Shown here piece after piece: positions 34,542 to 42,679 of a stretch of 64,000 nt of DNA. The notes under the pieces were generated by a model, which made no database searches, was not told the DNA's origin, and was given only the letters and a program-made list of their open reading frames with translations. Position 1 is the first letter of the stretch. Each line of letters opens with the position of its first letter. The stretch is from contig BNUX01000004.1 of NCBI GenBank assembly GCA_025997675.1, positions 1 through 64,000 on the forward strand. The letters run 5' to 3'. Origin of the DNA: Spirochaetia bacterium. Its GTDB lineage: Bacteria > Spirochaetota > Spirochaetia > Treponematales > Breznakiellaceae. A program made the position numbers and the translations under genes.

Positions 34542-34954
34542 AACTAAAATGGCGTGTCGTTGTATTTAGTGCGGCAGTATTACTGTCATCTTGTTCTAAG
34601 GCGGTTTTAAGCGACGGGGTATACCGGGGGAAAAGCAGCGCCGATGATATGGGGGCGTATGGTGAAATTACCCTTACGGTTACGGGCGGGAGAATAGCCG
34701 CCTGTGATTTTGTGACATGGCAGAAGGACGGAACGGTTAAGGGCGAAGATTACGGCAAGGTGAACGGGGAAATTGCCAACCGGGATTTTTATGAAAAGGC
34801 CCAGCTTGCGGTACGCGCCATGAAAAAGTACGCGGAGCAATACGAGGAAACCCGTGATTTGAACGCGGTAGAGGCGGTCAGCGGGGCAACCATCGCCTAC
34901 AACCAGTTTTTGGAGGCTGCGGAGGAAGCGCTTGAGTCTGCCAGGAGCCCTTGA
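34538..34954 (+). CDS. FMN-binding-domain lipoprotein ending the iron operon
   Basis: A 138-residue lipoprotein (SSC lipobox, Cys 19). The FMN_bind domain is seen: DGVYRGKSSADDMG, ITLTVTGGRIAACDF, and VEAVSGATIAYNQF, whose S-G-A-T contains the Thr expected to carry a phosphoester-linked FMN (as in RnfG/NqrC). In other P19 operons the last genes are thioredoxin-like; here a flavoprotein takes that place, suggesting an extracytoplasmic ferric reductase step. It ends the eight-gene operon. Confidence 0.82.
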   Translation: MKLKWRVVVFSAAVLLSSCSKAVLSDGVYRGKSSADDMGAYGEITLTVTGGRIAACDFVTWQKDGTVKGEDYGKVNGEIANRDFYEKAQLAVRAMKKYAEQYEETRDLNAVEAVSGATIAYNQFLEAAEEALESARSP

Positions 34955-34979
34955 TTCGGCTGAAATATCAGGACCACTG

Positions 34980-35134
34980 CAGGAGATGGGCGCGAACACA
35001 GCAATATTGGCATAATCGCTTACCAGCTTATGGCTCAGACAGATGTAAGGACGGAACCCTGCTTGCTCGTGACCCTTTTTCGGGTCCAGGTTTATTTTGA
35101 TAATATCGCCCTGGATTGGTACACCATCTACCAT
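34980..35134 (-). pseudogene. Truncated mazF-like toxin gene
   Basis: Starting at ATG 35134, the first 50 or so residues match MazF/PemK (VPIQGDIIKINLDPKKGHEQAGFRP, then a strand and VFAPIS). After about 34985 the similarity stops and the frame continues antisense to the FMN-binding gene. The catalytic C-terminal half is absent, so no active toxin should be made. The start overlaps the mazE stop by 7 bp, as in intact mazEF loci. Confidence 0.7.
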
Positions 35135-35394
35135 TGTTCTTTCCCTGCCGGCTCCTCCGGGTTTATCAGTTCCGTTTTGAAGGATTCGCCCGAATAATCT
35201 TTGAACAGATATTCGATAGTACCTTCCTTAGGCCCGGGGACCTTGGTTATGGTGAGCTTAGGACCAAGGTCTGCATCTTTTTCAACTTTCAGAAAAACCT
35301 GGTCATTAGTCTTGAGTTCAAGGCGGCGGGTTATCTCCGCCGGGAGCCGTACGGCCTGACTGTTACCCCATTTTGCAATCGAAGTGGTATACAT
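35128..35394 (-). CDS. MazE-like antitoxin (AbrB fold)
   Basis: An 88-residue antitoxin. Start set at ATG 35394 (MYTTSIAKWGNSQAVRLP) with GGAGGA 8 nt upstream. The swapped-hairpin AbrB motif (KWGNSQAVRLPAEI, residues 8-21, then LELKTNDQVFLKVE) is the DNA-binding part; residues 60-88 are the toxin-binding tail. Its partner is truncated, so this antitoxin is an orphan or may act on a toxin elsewhere. It is divergent from the DUF4143 ATPase gene. Confidence 0.85.
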   Translation of the reverse strand: MYTTSIAKWGNSQAVRLPAEITRRLELKTNDQVFLKVEKDADLGPKLTITKVPGPKEGTIEYLFKDYSGESFKTELINPEEPAGKEQW

Positions 35395-35481
35395 GTTCTT
35401 TTCCTCCGCTCCGGAAAGTATGCACATTATGTAGATACATTTCAATAGGTAGGTCGCAAATTGGGCAAATGGTAAATCCAA

Positions 35482-35510
35482 TTGACAATCGGTAAAAAAC
35501 AAACTACACT
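35482..35510 (+). promoter_or_regulatory. Promoter of the DUF4143 ATPase gene, leaderless geometry
   Basis: -35 TTGACA (35482-35487), 17-bp spacer, -10 TACACT (35505-35510). The ATG at 35519 is 8 nt beyond the -10 and is preceded by CTCCTCCT, which is not a Shine-Dalgarno sequence. Confidence 0.65.
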
Positions 35511-35518
35511 CTCCTCCT

Positions 35519-36682
35519 ATGATACCCAGAACCGCAGAGGCGACCCTGCTTCGGTATACCAGGGGTTTTCCCGTTGTTTGTATCTCCGGCCCCCGGCAGT
35601 CCGGAAAAACGACCCTGGCCAGGAAGGCCTTTCCCGAAAAGCCCTACCTCTCCCTGGAGGACCCGGACATTATCGCCCTGGCGAGGACAGACCCCCGGGG
35701 GCTTTTGGGGAATTATCCCCAGGGACTTATCCTGGATGAGGCACAGTATGTGCCTGAAATATTTGCCTATATCAAAACGGCGGTGGATGCGGACCCGGCG
35801 CCGGGAAAGTACATCATTACCGGCTCCCAGCAGTTTCATCTGCTGGAAAAGATAAGCGAATCCCTCGCCGGGCGGGCCGCACTTTTGACGCTGCTGCCTT
35901 TTAGTGTTCAGGAATTGCGGGATGCGGGACAGCCTTTGCATGATCCCTTTGAACTTATGCTGAAGGGTTTATATCCGCCCATCTATGATAGGGATGTTTC
36001 CCCCCAGGACTGGTATGCCCAATACATCACCTTGTATATTGAGCGGGATGTCCGTTCCCTAATCAATGTAAAGGATTTGGGGCAATTCCAGGGCTTTGTA
36101 AAAATGTGCGCCTCCCGTACCGGTCAGCTTTTGAACCTGAGCGCCCTGGCTCTGGACTGCGGCATAAGCCATAACACGGCAAAGGCTTGGGTTTCTGTAT
36201 TGGAAACAAGCGGGATTGTGTATCTCCTGCGTCCCTATCACCGGAGTTACGGGAAGCGGCTGGTCAAAACCCCCAAACTGCATTTCCTTGATCCCGGCAT
36301 TGTATGCCGGCTCCTGGGAATCACCCAAAGGGAGCATCTTTTTCTGCATCCCAACCGGGGAAACATCTTCGAATCTTTTATAGCAGCAGAACTGTTAAAG
36401 GCCCGGTTTAATGCGGGACTTGCTCCCAATCTCTTTTTCTGGCGGGATAATACGGGTAACGAGGTTGATCTGATCCGGGAAGAAGGCGCCGTCCTGCAAG
36501 CCATTGAGATAAAGTCGGGCCAAACCTTTTCCTCCGATTTTTTTGAGGGACTAAAAAGATGGATGAGGGTTACCGGTTCCGCTTCCAATCCGGAGGATTG
36601 CCTGCTTATATACGCAGGGGATATGTCCCTGTCCAGGGAGGGAATCAGGGTAACCGGCTGGAACCGGGTTGGTCAGATATAG
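35519..36682 (+). CDS. AAA_14/DUF4143 ATPase
   Basis: A 387-residue protein. Walker A GPRQSGKTTLARK (about residues 21-33), Walker B GLILDEAQYVPE (about 68-79) and sensor ITGSQQFHLL (about 100-109) form the AAA_14 domain. Residues about 175-387 are the DUF4143 nuclease-like domain (LVKTPKLHFLDPGIVCRLLG, FFWRDNTGNEVDLI, IEIKSGQTF). The family is often mobile and its role is unproven. It lies between the mazE remnant locus and rRNA methyltransferase gene. Confidence 0.88.
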   Translation: MIPRTAEATLLRYTRGFPVVCISGPRQSGKTTLARKAFPEKPYLSLEDPDIIALARTDPRGLLGNYPQGLILDEAQYVPEIFAYIKTAVDADPAPGKYIITGSQQFHLLEKISESLAGRAALLTLLPFSVQELRDAGQPLHDPFELMLKGLYPPIYDRDVSPQDWYAQYITLYIERDVRSLINVKDLGQFQGFVKMCASRTGQLLNLSALALDCGISHNTAKAWVSVLETSGIVYLLRPYHRSYGKRLVKTPKLHFLDPGIVCRLLGITQREHLFLHPNRGNIFESFIAAELLKARFNAGLAPNLFFWRDNTGNEVDLIREEGAVLQAIEIKSGQTFSSDFFEGLKRWMRVTGSASNPEDCLLIYAGDMSLSREGIRVTGWNRVGQI

Positions 36683-36688
36683 GAGTCC

Positions 36689-37456
36689 CTATCCCTTCCG
36701 AAACCGCGCCACATACATCGGCCCCATTCCCCCGCACCTATCCGGCAGTATGATCCTCCCATACCGCGTTTCTTCCCCTTCGCTAAACTCCGGCGGGTCC
36801 GGTATTACTGCGCCCCGGTATTTCTCTACAAGCTGCGCCGCCACACCGTCGTTCTCTGCAGGCGTTAGGGCGCAGGTGGCGTAGACCAGGGAGCCGCCGC
36901 TTTGCAGCAACAGGAACGCTGCGGAGAGCAGCGCCCACTGCCGCCTGGCCAGAAAGCGGGGGCGGGCCGGTGTCCATTCCGCCAGGGCCTTTTCGCTTGC
37001 GATAACGTGGCGCTCGCTGGAACAGGGGGCGTCCAGCAGTATTGCGGCGAAACGGCCGTGTTCGCGCGGCTTCCCGCCCGCCGCCGCTGCGTCGAAACCG
37101 GAGACGGTAACCCGTTCCCGGATATCCGGCGGCAGATGTTCGTCCAGCGCCTTTGCCAGCCGCCGCCTTCTTTCGCCGGAGAGCTCATTGGCAAGGAGGG
37201 TGGCCTCTGGGCTCATGAGGGAGGCGATAACCAGGCTCTTACCACCCGGCGCGGCGCAGGCGTCCAGGATGGGGCCCTCCAGCCTGAGGGACTGGGCCGC
37301 CAGAACCGAGGCGCGGTCCAGCAGGTAGGGCTTTATAAGGCCGCATCTGTAGGGGAGGGGAGCGCCCTCTTGCAGAAGGCTTTCCCGCAATGGCCCCCAG
37401 CGGTCTCCGTAAATTGCGGCGTAATAGCGTTCAAAGTGATCGTTTACGAATGGCAC
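36689..37456 (-). CDS. RsmB/RsmF-family RNA (cytosine-5) methyltransferase
   Basis: A 255-residue SAM enzyme, probably modifying rRNA. The SAM site LDACAAPGGKSLVIAS (about 64-79) and the two catalytic cysteines in DAPCSSE (about 140) and YATCAL (about 193) mark the NOP/RsmB group. It is shorter than full RsmB or RsmF, lacking the N-terminal NusB-like domain and the C-terminal PUA-like part. It lies 7 bp after the DtxR-type gene in a two-gene operon. Confidence 0.87.
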   Translation of the reverse strand: MPFVNDHFERYYAAIYGDRWGPLRESLLQEGAPLPYRCGLIKPYLLDRASVLAAQSLRLEGPILDACAAPGGKSLVIASLMSPEATLLANELSGERRRRLAKALDEHLPPDIRERVTVSGFDAAAAGGKPREHGRFAAILLDAPCSSERHVIASEKALAEWTPARPRFLARRQWALLSAAFLLLQSGGSLVYATCALTPAENDGVAAQLVEKYRGAVIPDPPEFSEGEETRYGRIILPDRCGGMGPMYVARFRKG

Positions 37457-37463
37457 AATGGCT

Positions 37464-37850
37464 TCAGGCTTTTTTCTTTGTGCGGAGTTTATGGAGCGAA
37501 GTTTCCAGGAGCTTCATTTTTTTAAAGGTTTCTTCCGAAAGGATATGTTCCATCTTGCAGGCATCCTCCTCCGCGATTGCGGCGCTTACCCCCAGGGTAT
37601 CCCGGAGAAAACCCGTAAGGAAATCGTGCCGGTTCCGGATTTCCGCCGCCTGATGCGTCCCCTTCTCGGTCAGGTGTACGGTGCGGTACCGTTCATGTTC
37701 CAATAGCCCCTTTTCCTCCAGGGCCTTGAGGGCGGTCAGCACCGAGGGTTTGGAGACCCCCAGCCGGGACGCAATATCCGTTACCCGGACCTCGCCGTCA
37801 TCGGAGAGGAAACTCACCATTTCAAGATAATCTTCCAGAGACTCGGTCAT
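37464..37850 (-). CDS. DtxR/MntR/TroR-type metal-dependent regulator
   Basis: A 128-residue regulator. The winged helix-turn-helix (VRVTDIASRLGVSKPSVLTALKALEEKGLL, in two parts, residues 22-51) is followed by the dimerisation/metal domain with conserved acidic and His residues (RNRHDFLTGFLRDTLGV; EEDACKMEHILSEET). It is short, without an SH3-like domain, like MntR and TroR. It might control the iron operon at 28 kb. Its -10 lies 8 nt before the ATG. Confidence 0.9.
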   Translation of the reverse strand: MTESLEDYLEMVSFLSDDGEVRVTDIASRLGVSKPSVLTALKALEEKGLLEHERYRTVHLTEKGTHQAAEIRNRHDFLTGFLRDTLGVSAAIAEEDACKMEHILSEETFKKMKLLETSLHKLRTKKKA

Positions 37851-37858
37851 ACCTTCCC

Positions 37859-37887
37859 ATAGTGGGGGAAATGGGTATAATTGTCAA
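37859..37887 (-). promoter_or_regulatory. Promoter of the DtxR-type gene, overlapping the rpiB -10
   Basis: Minus strand -35 TTGACA (37882-37887), 17-bp spacer, -10 CACTAT (37859-37864), 8 nt before ATG 37850. On the plus strand TATAAT (37876-37881) is a consensus -10 for rpiB, though no good -35 was found for it. The divergent signals overlap. Confidence 0.5.
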
Positions 37888-37906
37888 GAAAGTTTTGGAG
37901 GCAGGA

Positions 37907-38362
37907 ATGGTAGCACTTGCAAGTGATCATGCGGGATTTGATTTGAAGAATGAGATTGGGCGCTATTTGGATGAACTGCACATGCCCTACAAGGACTTAG
38001 GCCCCGCCACAGCTCTGCGTACCGATTATCCCAAGTGGGGGTATCTGGCGGCAAAGGCGGTGGCTGGAGGGGAATGTGATAGGGGCATTGTAATCTGCGG
38101 TACCGGGGTGGGCATGTCCCTTTCGGCAAACAAGGTGAAGGGCATCCGCTGCGTGGTCTGTACCGACTGTTATACCGCCATGCTTTCCCGGCAGCATAAC
38201 AATGCCAATATGCTTGCCCTGGGCGCACGGGTGGTGGGGGTTGACCTCGCAAAGCTTATCGTCAGGATGTGGCTTGAGGCTGAATTTGAAGGCGGCGGGC
38301 GGCACCAGCAGCGGGTGGATATGATCATGAAGATTGAAGCGGGAACCATCGACTTTTTATAG
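37907..38362 (+). CDS. rpiB: Ribose-5-phosphate isomerase B
   Basis: A 151-residue RpiB/LacAB-type isomerase of the pentose phosphate pathway. Start at ATG 37907 (MVALASDHAGF), supported by GGAGG 6 nt upstream and family length. SDHAGFDLK (residues 6-14), the active-site Cys in ICGTGVGMS (about 64-72) and RQHNNANMLALGAR (about 98-111) are typical. It produces or uses ribulose 5-phosphate, upstream of sedoheptulose 7-phosphate used by GmhA, though it is not in that operon. Confidence 0.92.
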   Translation: MVALASDHAGFDLKNEIGRYLDELHMPYKDLGPATALRTDYPKWGYLAAKAVAGGECDRGIVICGTGVGMSLSANKVKGIRCVVCTDCYTAMLSRQHNNANMLALGARVVGVDLAKLIVRMWLEAEFEGGGRHQQRVDMIMKIEAGTIDFL

Positions 38363-38363
38363 C

Positions 38364-40355
38364 TCATAAAAGACTCACGGGGTCCACGTCCACCTCAAGG
38401 TAGGCCTTGGTGTCCCGGCCCTTCTCATACGCGTCCAGGATAGCCTTTGCCGAGGCGTGAAGGGTTCCCATGCCCTTTCCCCGAAGGATGAGCTGCCGCC
38501 GGTGGTTCCCCGCAATGATGCCGATGGGACATTCCGCAGGGCCCAGGACATCGGCGTCCGGGGGAAGGAGGGGCGCGGCCAGCTTCGCCAGCCGGTTGAT
38601 GGCTCCGTCTGCCCTGGCTGCTTCCTTGGCGCGGACCGTGAAGCGGATGAGCCGGGTATAGGGGGGGAAGCCCAGCATTTCCCGTTGGGCCAGTTCCGCC
38701 GCGAAGAAGCCCTCCACGTCCAGGGCACAGGCGCGGGTTATGGCGGGGTCATTGGGCCGGAGGGTTTGGACTATCACCTTGCCGTCCGGGAAATAGCGGC
38801 CCGCCCGGCCCGCAACCTGGACGATGAGGGAGAAGGTCCGTTCCGCCGCCCGGAAGTCCGGGAGGTGGAGGCCCGTATCCGCCAGCACCACCCCCACCAA
38901 CCGTACTCCGGGAAAGTTGAGGCCCTTTGCCACCATTTGGGTTCCCAGGAGTATGTTGATGCCCCCCGCCTTGAACACATCCAGGGTTTCCGCCAGGCTG
39001 CCCTTGCGCCCGGTGGTATCCGCATCGGCCCGTTGGACCAGCAATTCCGGAAAGGTCCGGCCCACCTCCTCCTCGATCATCTCCGTACCGAAGCCGGTAA
39101 ACCCCGCTTCCAGGGAACCGCATTCGGGACAGGCCTTGGGGGGAACCACCGAATACCCGCAATAGTGGCAGACCGCCCGGCCCTTACTCTTGTGGTAGGT
39201 CAGGGACACGGAACAGTGCTTGCAGCTCAGCTCGTAGCCGCACTGCTTGCAATGGTAGAAATAGGCGAAGCCCCGCCGGTTGAGGAAGAGGATGCTTTGC
39301 CGGCCAAGCTGTGCGGTTTTGCGTATCTCCTCCTTTAACTCCGTGGTCAGGCAGCCCTCGGTATGCTCCAGGCTTACGCATATAATCTCCGGTGGGCTTC
39401 CCCCGGAAAGCCGCCGGGTCAGGTCCAGCCGGGTGATACCCCCTTCGCCCATCAACTTCCAGGCCTCCACCGAAGGGGTGGCGGACCCCATCACCAGCCG
39501 TGCCCCGGTGATAGCGGCACGGCGCATGGCCACCTGCCGGGCGTGGTAGCGGGGGGTATTCCCGGATTTGTAGGACCCGTCATGTTCTTCGTCGATGATG
39601 ATAAGCCCCAGGGCAGTCAAAGGGGCAAAGACGGCCGACCGGGGCCCCACCACGATGCGGACCTCGCCGGAGCGGATACGCACCCACTCGGTCAGGCGCT
39701 TGCTGGGGCTCATGCCGGAATGGAGGGTCGCCGCGATGGGGCCGAACCGCTTGCCGATGGCCTCTGCGGTTTGATGGGTCAGGGAGATTTCCGGGACCAG
39801 ATAGATCACCGACTTGCCCTCCCGGATTACCGCCTCCGCCGAACGGAGGAACACCTCGGTTTTTCCCGAACCGGTGATGCCGAATAGGTAGAAGGGGCGC
39901 AGTTTTACTGTGGGGTCAGCACCGGCAGTAATCACCGCCAGGGCTTTTTCCTGCTCATCCGACAGGGCAAGGGCAGCGGCGGCAATGTCCCCGGGATCAT
40001 CAGGAAAGGATGAATACCCTCCGACCCGCCGCCCCGAGGGAATCATCGCTGCCAGGGCTTCCCCAAGGCCGCAGAGGTAATACCCCGCCATCCACTTTGC
40101 CAGATCAATATCCGCCGTATCAAAGATCGCCCTGGCATCCACCACCCGGCGTATGGCCTTTATTGCCCCTTCGCCCACCCCCGGCGGCGGCTCCGCCCGT
40201 TCGCCGATGACATACCCCGTCATCTCCCGGCGGCCAAAGGGGGCCATCACCCGTTTCCCAATGCCCGCTTCTCCCTTCTCGTCCATGCGGTAGGTAAACA
40301 CCGGGCATTCCCGGAGGGGCACATCAAAGACGAGGTCCAGATAGGGCGCAGTCAC
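38364..40355 (-). CDS. priA: Primosomal protein N' (replication restart helicase)
   Basis: A 663-residue helicase. Helicase motifs: GITGSGKTEVFL (about 155-166), VPEISLTHQTAE, IIDEEHDGSYK (about 248-258), GSATPSVE. The zinc-binding region (CKQCGYELSCKHCSVSL, then CHYCGYSVVPPKACPECGS) has eight cysteines. The C-terminal helicase half has GTQMVAKGLNFPGVRLVGV and QVAGRAGR. It restarts stalled forks. It abuts the UDG gene, forming a DNA-maintenance operon. Confidence 0.95.
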   Translation of the reverse strand: MTAPYLDLVFDVPLRECPVFTYRMDEKGEAGIGKRVMAPFGRREMTGYVIGERAEPPPGVGEGAIKAIRRVVDARAIFDTADIDLAKWMAGYYLCGLGEALAAMIPSGRRVGGYSSFPDDPGDIAAAALALSDEQEKALAVITAGADPTVKLRPFYLFGITGSGKTEVFLRSAEAVIREGKSVIYLVPEISLTHQTAEAIGKRFGPIAATLHSGMSPSKRLTEWVRIRSGEVRIVVGPRSAVFAPLTALGLIIIDEEHDGSYKSGNTPRYHARQVAMRRAAITGARLVMGSATPSVEAWKLMGEGGITRLDLTRRLSGGSPPEIICVSLEHTEGCLTTELKEEIRKTAQLGRQSILFLNRRGFAYFYHCKQCGYELSCKHCSVSLTYHKSKGRAVCHYCGYSVVPPKACPECGSLEAGFTGFGTEMIEEEVGRTFPELLVQRADADTTGRKGSLAETLDVFKAGGINILLGTQMVAKGLNFPGVRLVGVVLADTGLHLPDFRAAERTFSLIVQVAGRAGRYFPDGKVIVQTLRPNDPAITRACALDVEGFFAAELAQREMLGFPPYTRLIRFTVRAKEAARADGAINRLAKLAAPLLPPDADVLGPAECPIGIIAGNHRRQLILRGKGMGTLHASAKAILDAYEKGRDTKAYLEVDVDPVSLL

Positions 40356-41054
40356 TTACGCGCCGCCCGCTGCGGCTTCCCCGGCATAGTCCGGGTCCAG
40401 TTCCATGAGCCGCTGTTTGAGCAGTTTCAGGTCCTCCCAGGCGGGGCGCTTGTAGGATTCGTCCCGGAGGAGGGCGCTGGGATGATAAGTAGCAAGGAGG
40501 GGGATGGTCAAGGTGTCATCAACCTGATAGGAGGTAAAATTTCCCCGGAGACTTCCTATGGAAGCGCCGGTTTTTAACAGGGCTTGGGCGGAAATCCTCC
40601 CCACGCAGAGGATAAGTTTAGGGTTCAGCAAGCGGATTTGCCGGGTAAGGAAGCGGGAGCAGGGGGCCATCTCCTCCGGCAGGGGGTCCCGGTTGCCGGG
40701 GGGCCGGCATTTTACCATATTGGCAATGAAGCAGTTCTTTTCCCGTGACAGCCCGACAGAGGCAAGCATCCGGTCCAGCAGCTGCCCCGCCTTTCCCACA
40801 AAGGGCCTCCCCAACCGGTCCTCATCCGCCCCCGGCCCTTCGCCGATGACCAGCACCAGGGGATGGGGAGCCCCTTCACCGGGAACGGCCTGGGTCCGTC
40901 CGCTGTGGAGGGGGCAGGAGGTACAGCGGAGTACCTCCGCCGCCACCGCAAAGAGGGAGTCGGGGACTGTGGGGCGGCGGTACCCGTCCCGGAGATAATC
41001 CTCCGCCGTGTCCAGGAGGCGGGCAAGGCTTTGGGCGGCAGAAGGGTACTTCAT
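40356..41054 (-). CDS. Family 4 uracil-DNA glycosylase (Fe-S type)
   Basis: A 232-residue repair enzyme. The Fe-S cysteines begin with CTSCPL (about 43-48), and later CSRFL and LILCVG. Motif A is GEGPGADEDRLGRPFVGKAG (about 71-90), with the uracil-binding loop, and motif B is ATYHPSALLRDE (about 190). It removes uracil from DNA. The stop abuts the priA gene. A family 5 enzyme is less likely given motif A. Confidence 0.92.
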   Translation of the reverse strand: MKYPSAAQSLARLLDTAEDYLRDGYRRPTVPDSLFAVAAEVLRCTSCPLHSGRTQAVPGEGAPHPLVLVIGEGPGADEDRLGRPFVGKAGQLLDRMLASVGLSREKNCFIANMVKCRPPGNRDPLPEEMAPCSRFLTRQIRLLNPKLILCVGRISAQALLKTGASIGSLRGNFTSYQVDDTLTIPLLATYHPSALLRDESYKRPAWEDLKLLKQRLMELDPDYAGEAAAGGA

Positions 41055-41056
41055 AG

Positions 41057-41695
41057 CTAATCCCCCCAGGTTTCCATGGTAAAGGACCGGCGTTTGTTTT
41101 TATGCTGATCGAACATCTGTATCCCCGCGTTGAAGCGCCGCTCCGTTTCCAGGGTGGAAGGGGGGCCGTGGCCGGGGAGGACCACATAATTTCCCGGCAG
41201 GGAAAACACCTTTGTCCTGAGGGCGCTGATCTGCACTTCGGCGCCGTAGGAACTGGCGGTGGTTCCCAGCATACCCGCGTTAAGGGCATCCCCGGTAAAG
41301 AGCAGCTGATTTATCTTGAACACCGCAGAATCCGATGAATGGCCGGGTACGGAAATTACCTCCACCGGAAAGGAACCGATAGCAAAGCTGTCCCCGTCTT
41401 TTACCATGATTGTTTTTTGCTCAAGGATGGTATGATTCACCGCGTAAATGTCCACATCGTAGATCCGCAGAAGGGTCCGCAGTCCGTGGACATGGTTCAG
41501 GTGATCGTGGGTTACTAATACTCCGCAGAGTTTGTAATTATGCAGTTCAATAAGGCCGAGGATATCCTTGTCCATAATTCCGGGATCGACAATTATTGCT
41601 TCCCGGGGAGACGCCTCTTTCTGCAGATCATAGTCGGTACCCAGGATATAGCAATTGCTGAAACCGAAATTGCAGTAATGAAAAAAAAGTTTCAC
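41057..41695 (-). CDS. MBL-fold metallo-hydrolase (glyoxalase II-like)
   Basis: A 212-residue metallo-beta-lactamase-fold hydrolase with GTG start (41695). Zinc motifs: THDHLNHVHG (H-x-D-H near residue 62), VPGHSSDS (about 115-122), TGDALNAG, and VLPGHGPPST near residue 174. The pattern resembles YcbL/glyoxalase II-like enzymes. Substrate unknown. The H-x-H-x-D-H core reads T-H-D-H, so the first motif His should be checked. It lies 2 bp from the UDG gene. Confidence 0.82.
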   Translation of the reverse strand: MKLFFHYCNFGFSNCYILGTDYDLQKEASPREAIIVDPGIMDKDILGLIELHNYKLCGVLVTHDHLNHVHGLRTLLRIYDVDIYAVNHTILEQKTIMVKDGDSFAIGSFPVEVISVPGHSSDSAVFKINQLLFTGDALNAGMLGTTASSYGAEVQISALRTKVFSLPGNYVVLPGHGPPSTLETERRFNAGIQMFDQHKNKRRSFTMETWGD

Positions 41696-42289
41696 CTATA
41701 CCTCTTCACCGTACTCAAAGATGGCTTCCGCCGTATTGGATGACTTAAAGGAGATCCCTTCCTGCTTTGCCGTGATAAAATAGGTTTTTTTTATGTTACA
41801 ATTAATAAAATCAGAACTATACAGTTCTGAATTGATGAACCGGCTGTTATACAGGTTTGAATTATTGAAAAGGCATTCCGTAATAGTTGCGCCGCCGAAG
41901 TTAGCATGCACCAGTTCTGAACCTTCAAAGGTACAGTTCAACATGGAGGCCCCCCCGAAACTTAAAAACTGCAAATCGCTTTTTGAAAAATCACATTCAT
42001 GGAAGTGAGAAAAATCAAAGAAGCTCATCCGCATAAAACTTTCTCCAAAGGAACAGCGGGAGAAGGATGACCGGGTAAAGTTGCAGCCGAAAAACCGGCG
42101 GCGGGAAAAATCAATGTTTTCAAAGGTAAGCCCCGGGGCGTTGAGGTCCTTGATACGTTCCCGCCCGGTAATATAGTCCGCAATACGCAGGGCTTCTTTG
42201 TGCGGATCCGCCGCATGGATCGCGCAAACCGGGGCTCCGGTGAGGGCATACCGGCCGCAGCCGGCGGCGCAGGGGGTCAGGGCAAACAT
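41696..42289 (-). CDS. Pentapeptide-repeat protein with N-terminal Cys/His cluster
   Basis: A 197-residue protein. Residues 7-24 hold a possible zinc site (CAAGCG, VCAIH). From about residue 50 runs a right-handed beta-helix of pentapeptide repeats (A/C/S-D/N-F/L-x-x: NIDFSRRRFFGCNFTRSSFS and on to SSDFINCNI). Such proteins may mimic DNA or act as scaffolds. On the minus strand TATACT (42296-42301) lies 6 nt before the ATG, suggesting a leaderless transcript. It starts the MBL-UDG-PriA operon. Confidence 0.82.
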   Translation of the reverse strand: MFALTPCAAGCGRYALTGAPVCAIHAADPHKEALRIADYITGRERIKDLNAPGLTFENIDFSRRRFFGCNFTRSSFSRCSFGESFMRMSFFDFSHFHECDFSKSDLQFLSFGGASMLNCTFEGSELVHANFGGATITECLFNNSNLYNSRFINSELYSSDFINCNIKKTYFITAKQEGISFKSSNTAEAIFEYGEEV

Positions 42290-42342
42290 GGCCTTAGTAT
42301 AGCACAGGGGGGAAAACGCAGGAAGCCCTCAGTATTTCGCCC

Positions 42343-42371
42343 TTGCCAGATTCTCCTCCCGGGATTATGAT
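42343..42371 (+). promoter_or_regulatory. Promoter of the zinc-ribbon/murI/rsgA/mutS2 operon, leaderless geometry
   Basis: -35 TTGCCA (42343-42348), 17-bp spacer, -10 TATGAT (42366-42371). The ATG at 42378 begins 7 nt downstream, with no ribosome site between, so the message would start at or near its initiation codon. Confidence 0.65.
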
Positions 42372-42377
42372 TGTCCC

Positions 42378-42674
42378 ATGTGTTGGTATTGCGGTTCCCC
42401 CATTACAGATGCGGACCCCATTGGCCGGTCCCTCCGCTGTCCGGAGTGCGGCAAGGACCTCCGGGTCTGCCGGCATTGCCGGTTTTACCTGCCCGGTGTC
42501 CGGGGGGATTGTGCGGAGTCCCACGCCGAGCCTCCCCAGGAAAAGGACCGGGGGAATTTCTGTGACTGGTTTTCCCTCAATGCCCGGTTTCGGGAGGCGT
42601 CGGCGGGAGAAAAGGGAGCGCGGGATAAGGCGGGGTCCGCACGATCCGCCTTTGATAATCTTTTTAGTAATTAA
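42378..42674 (+). CDS. Small zinc-ribbon protein
   Basis: A 98-residue protein with paired cysteine motifs: CWYC (residues 2-5), CPEC (about 21-24), CRHCRFYLPG (about 31-40), a further Cys near 45 and a Cys near 62 (NFCDWFSL). This suggests two zinc sites. The C-terminus is polar. Function unknown. It begins the operon with murI only 5 bp downstream. It is probably a conserved spirochaete protein, but the family was not recognised with certainty. Confidence 0.75.
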   Translation: MCWYCGSPITDADPIGRSLRCPECGKDLRVCRHCRFYLPGVRGDCAESHAEPPQEKDRGNFCDWFSLNARFREASAGEKGARDKAGSARSAFDNLFSN

Positions 42675-42679
42675 GCGTT

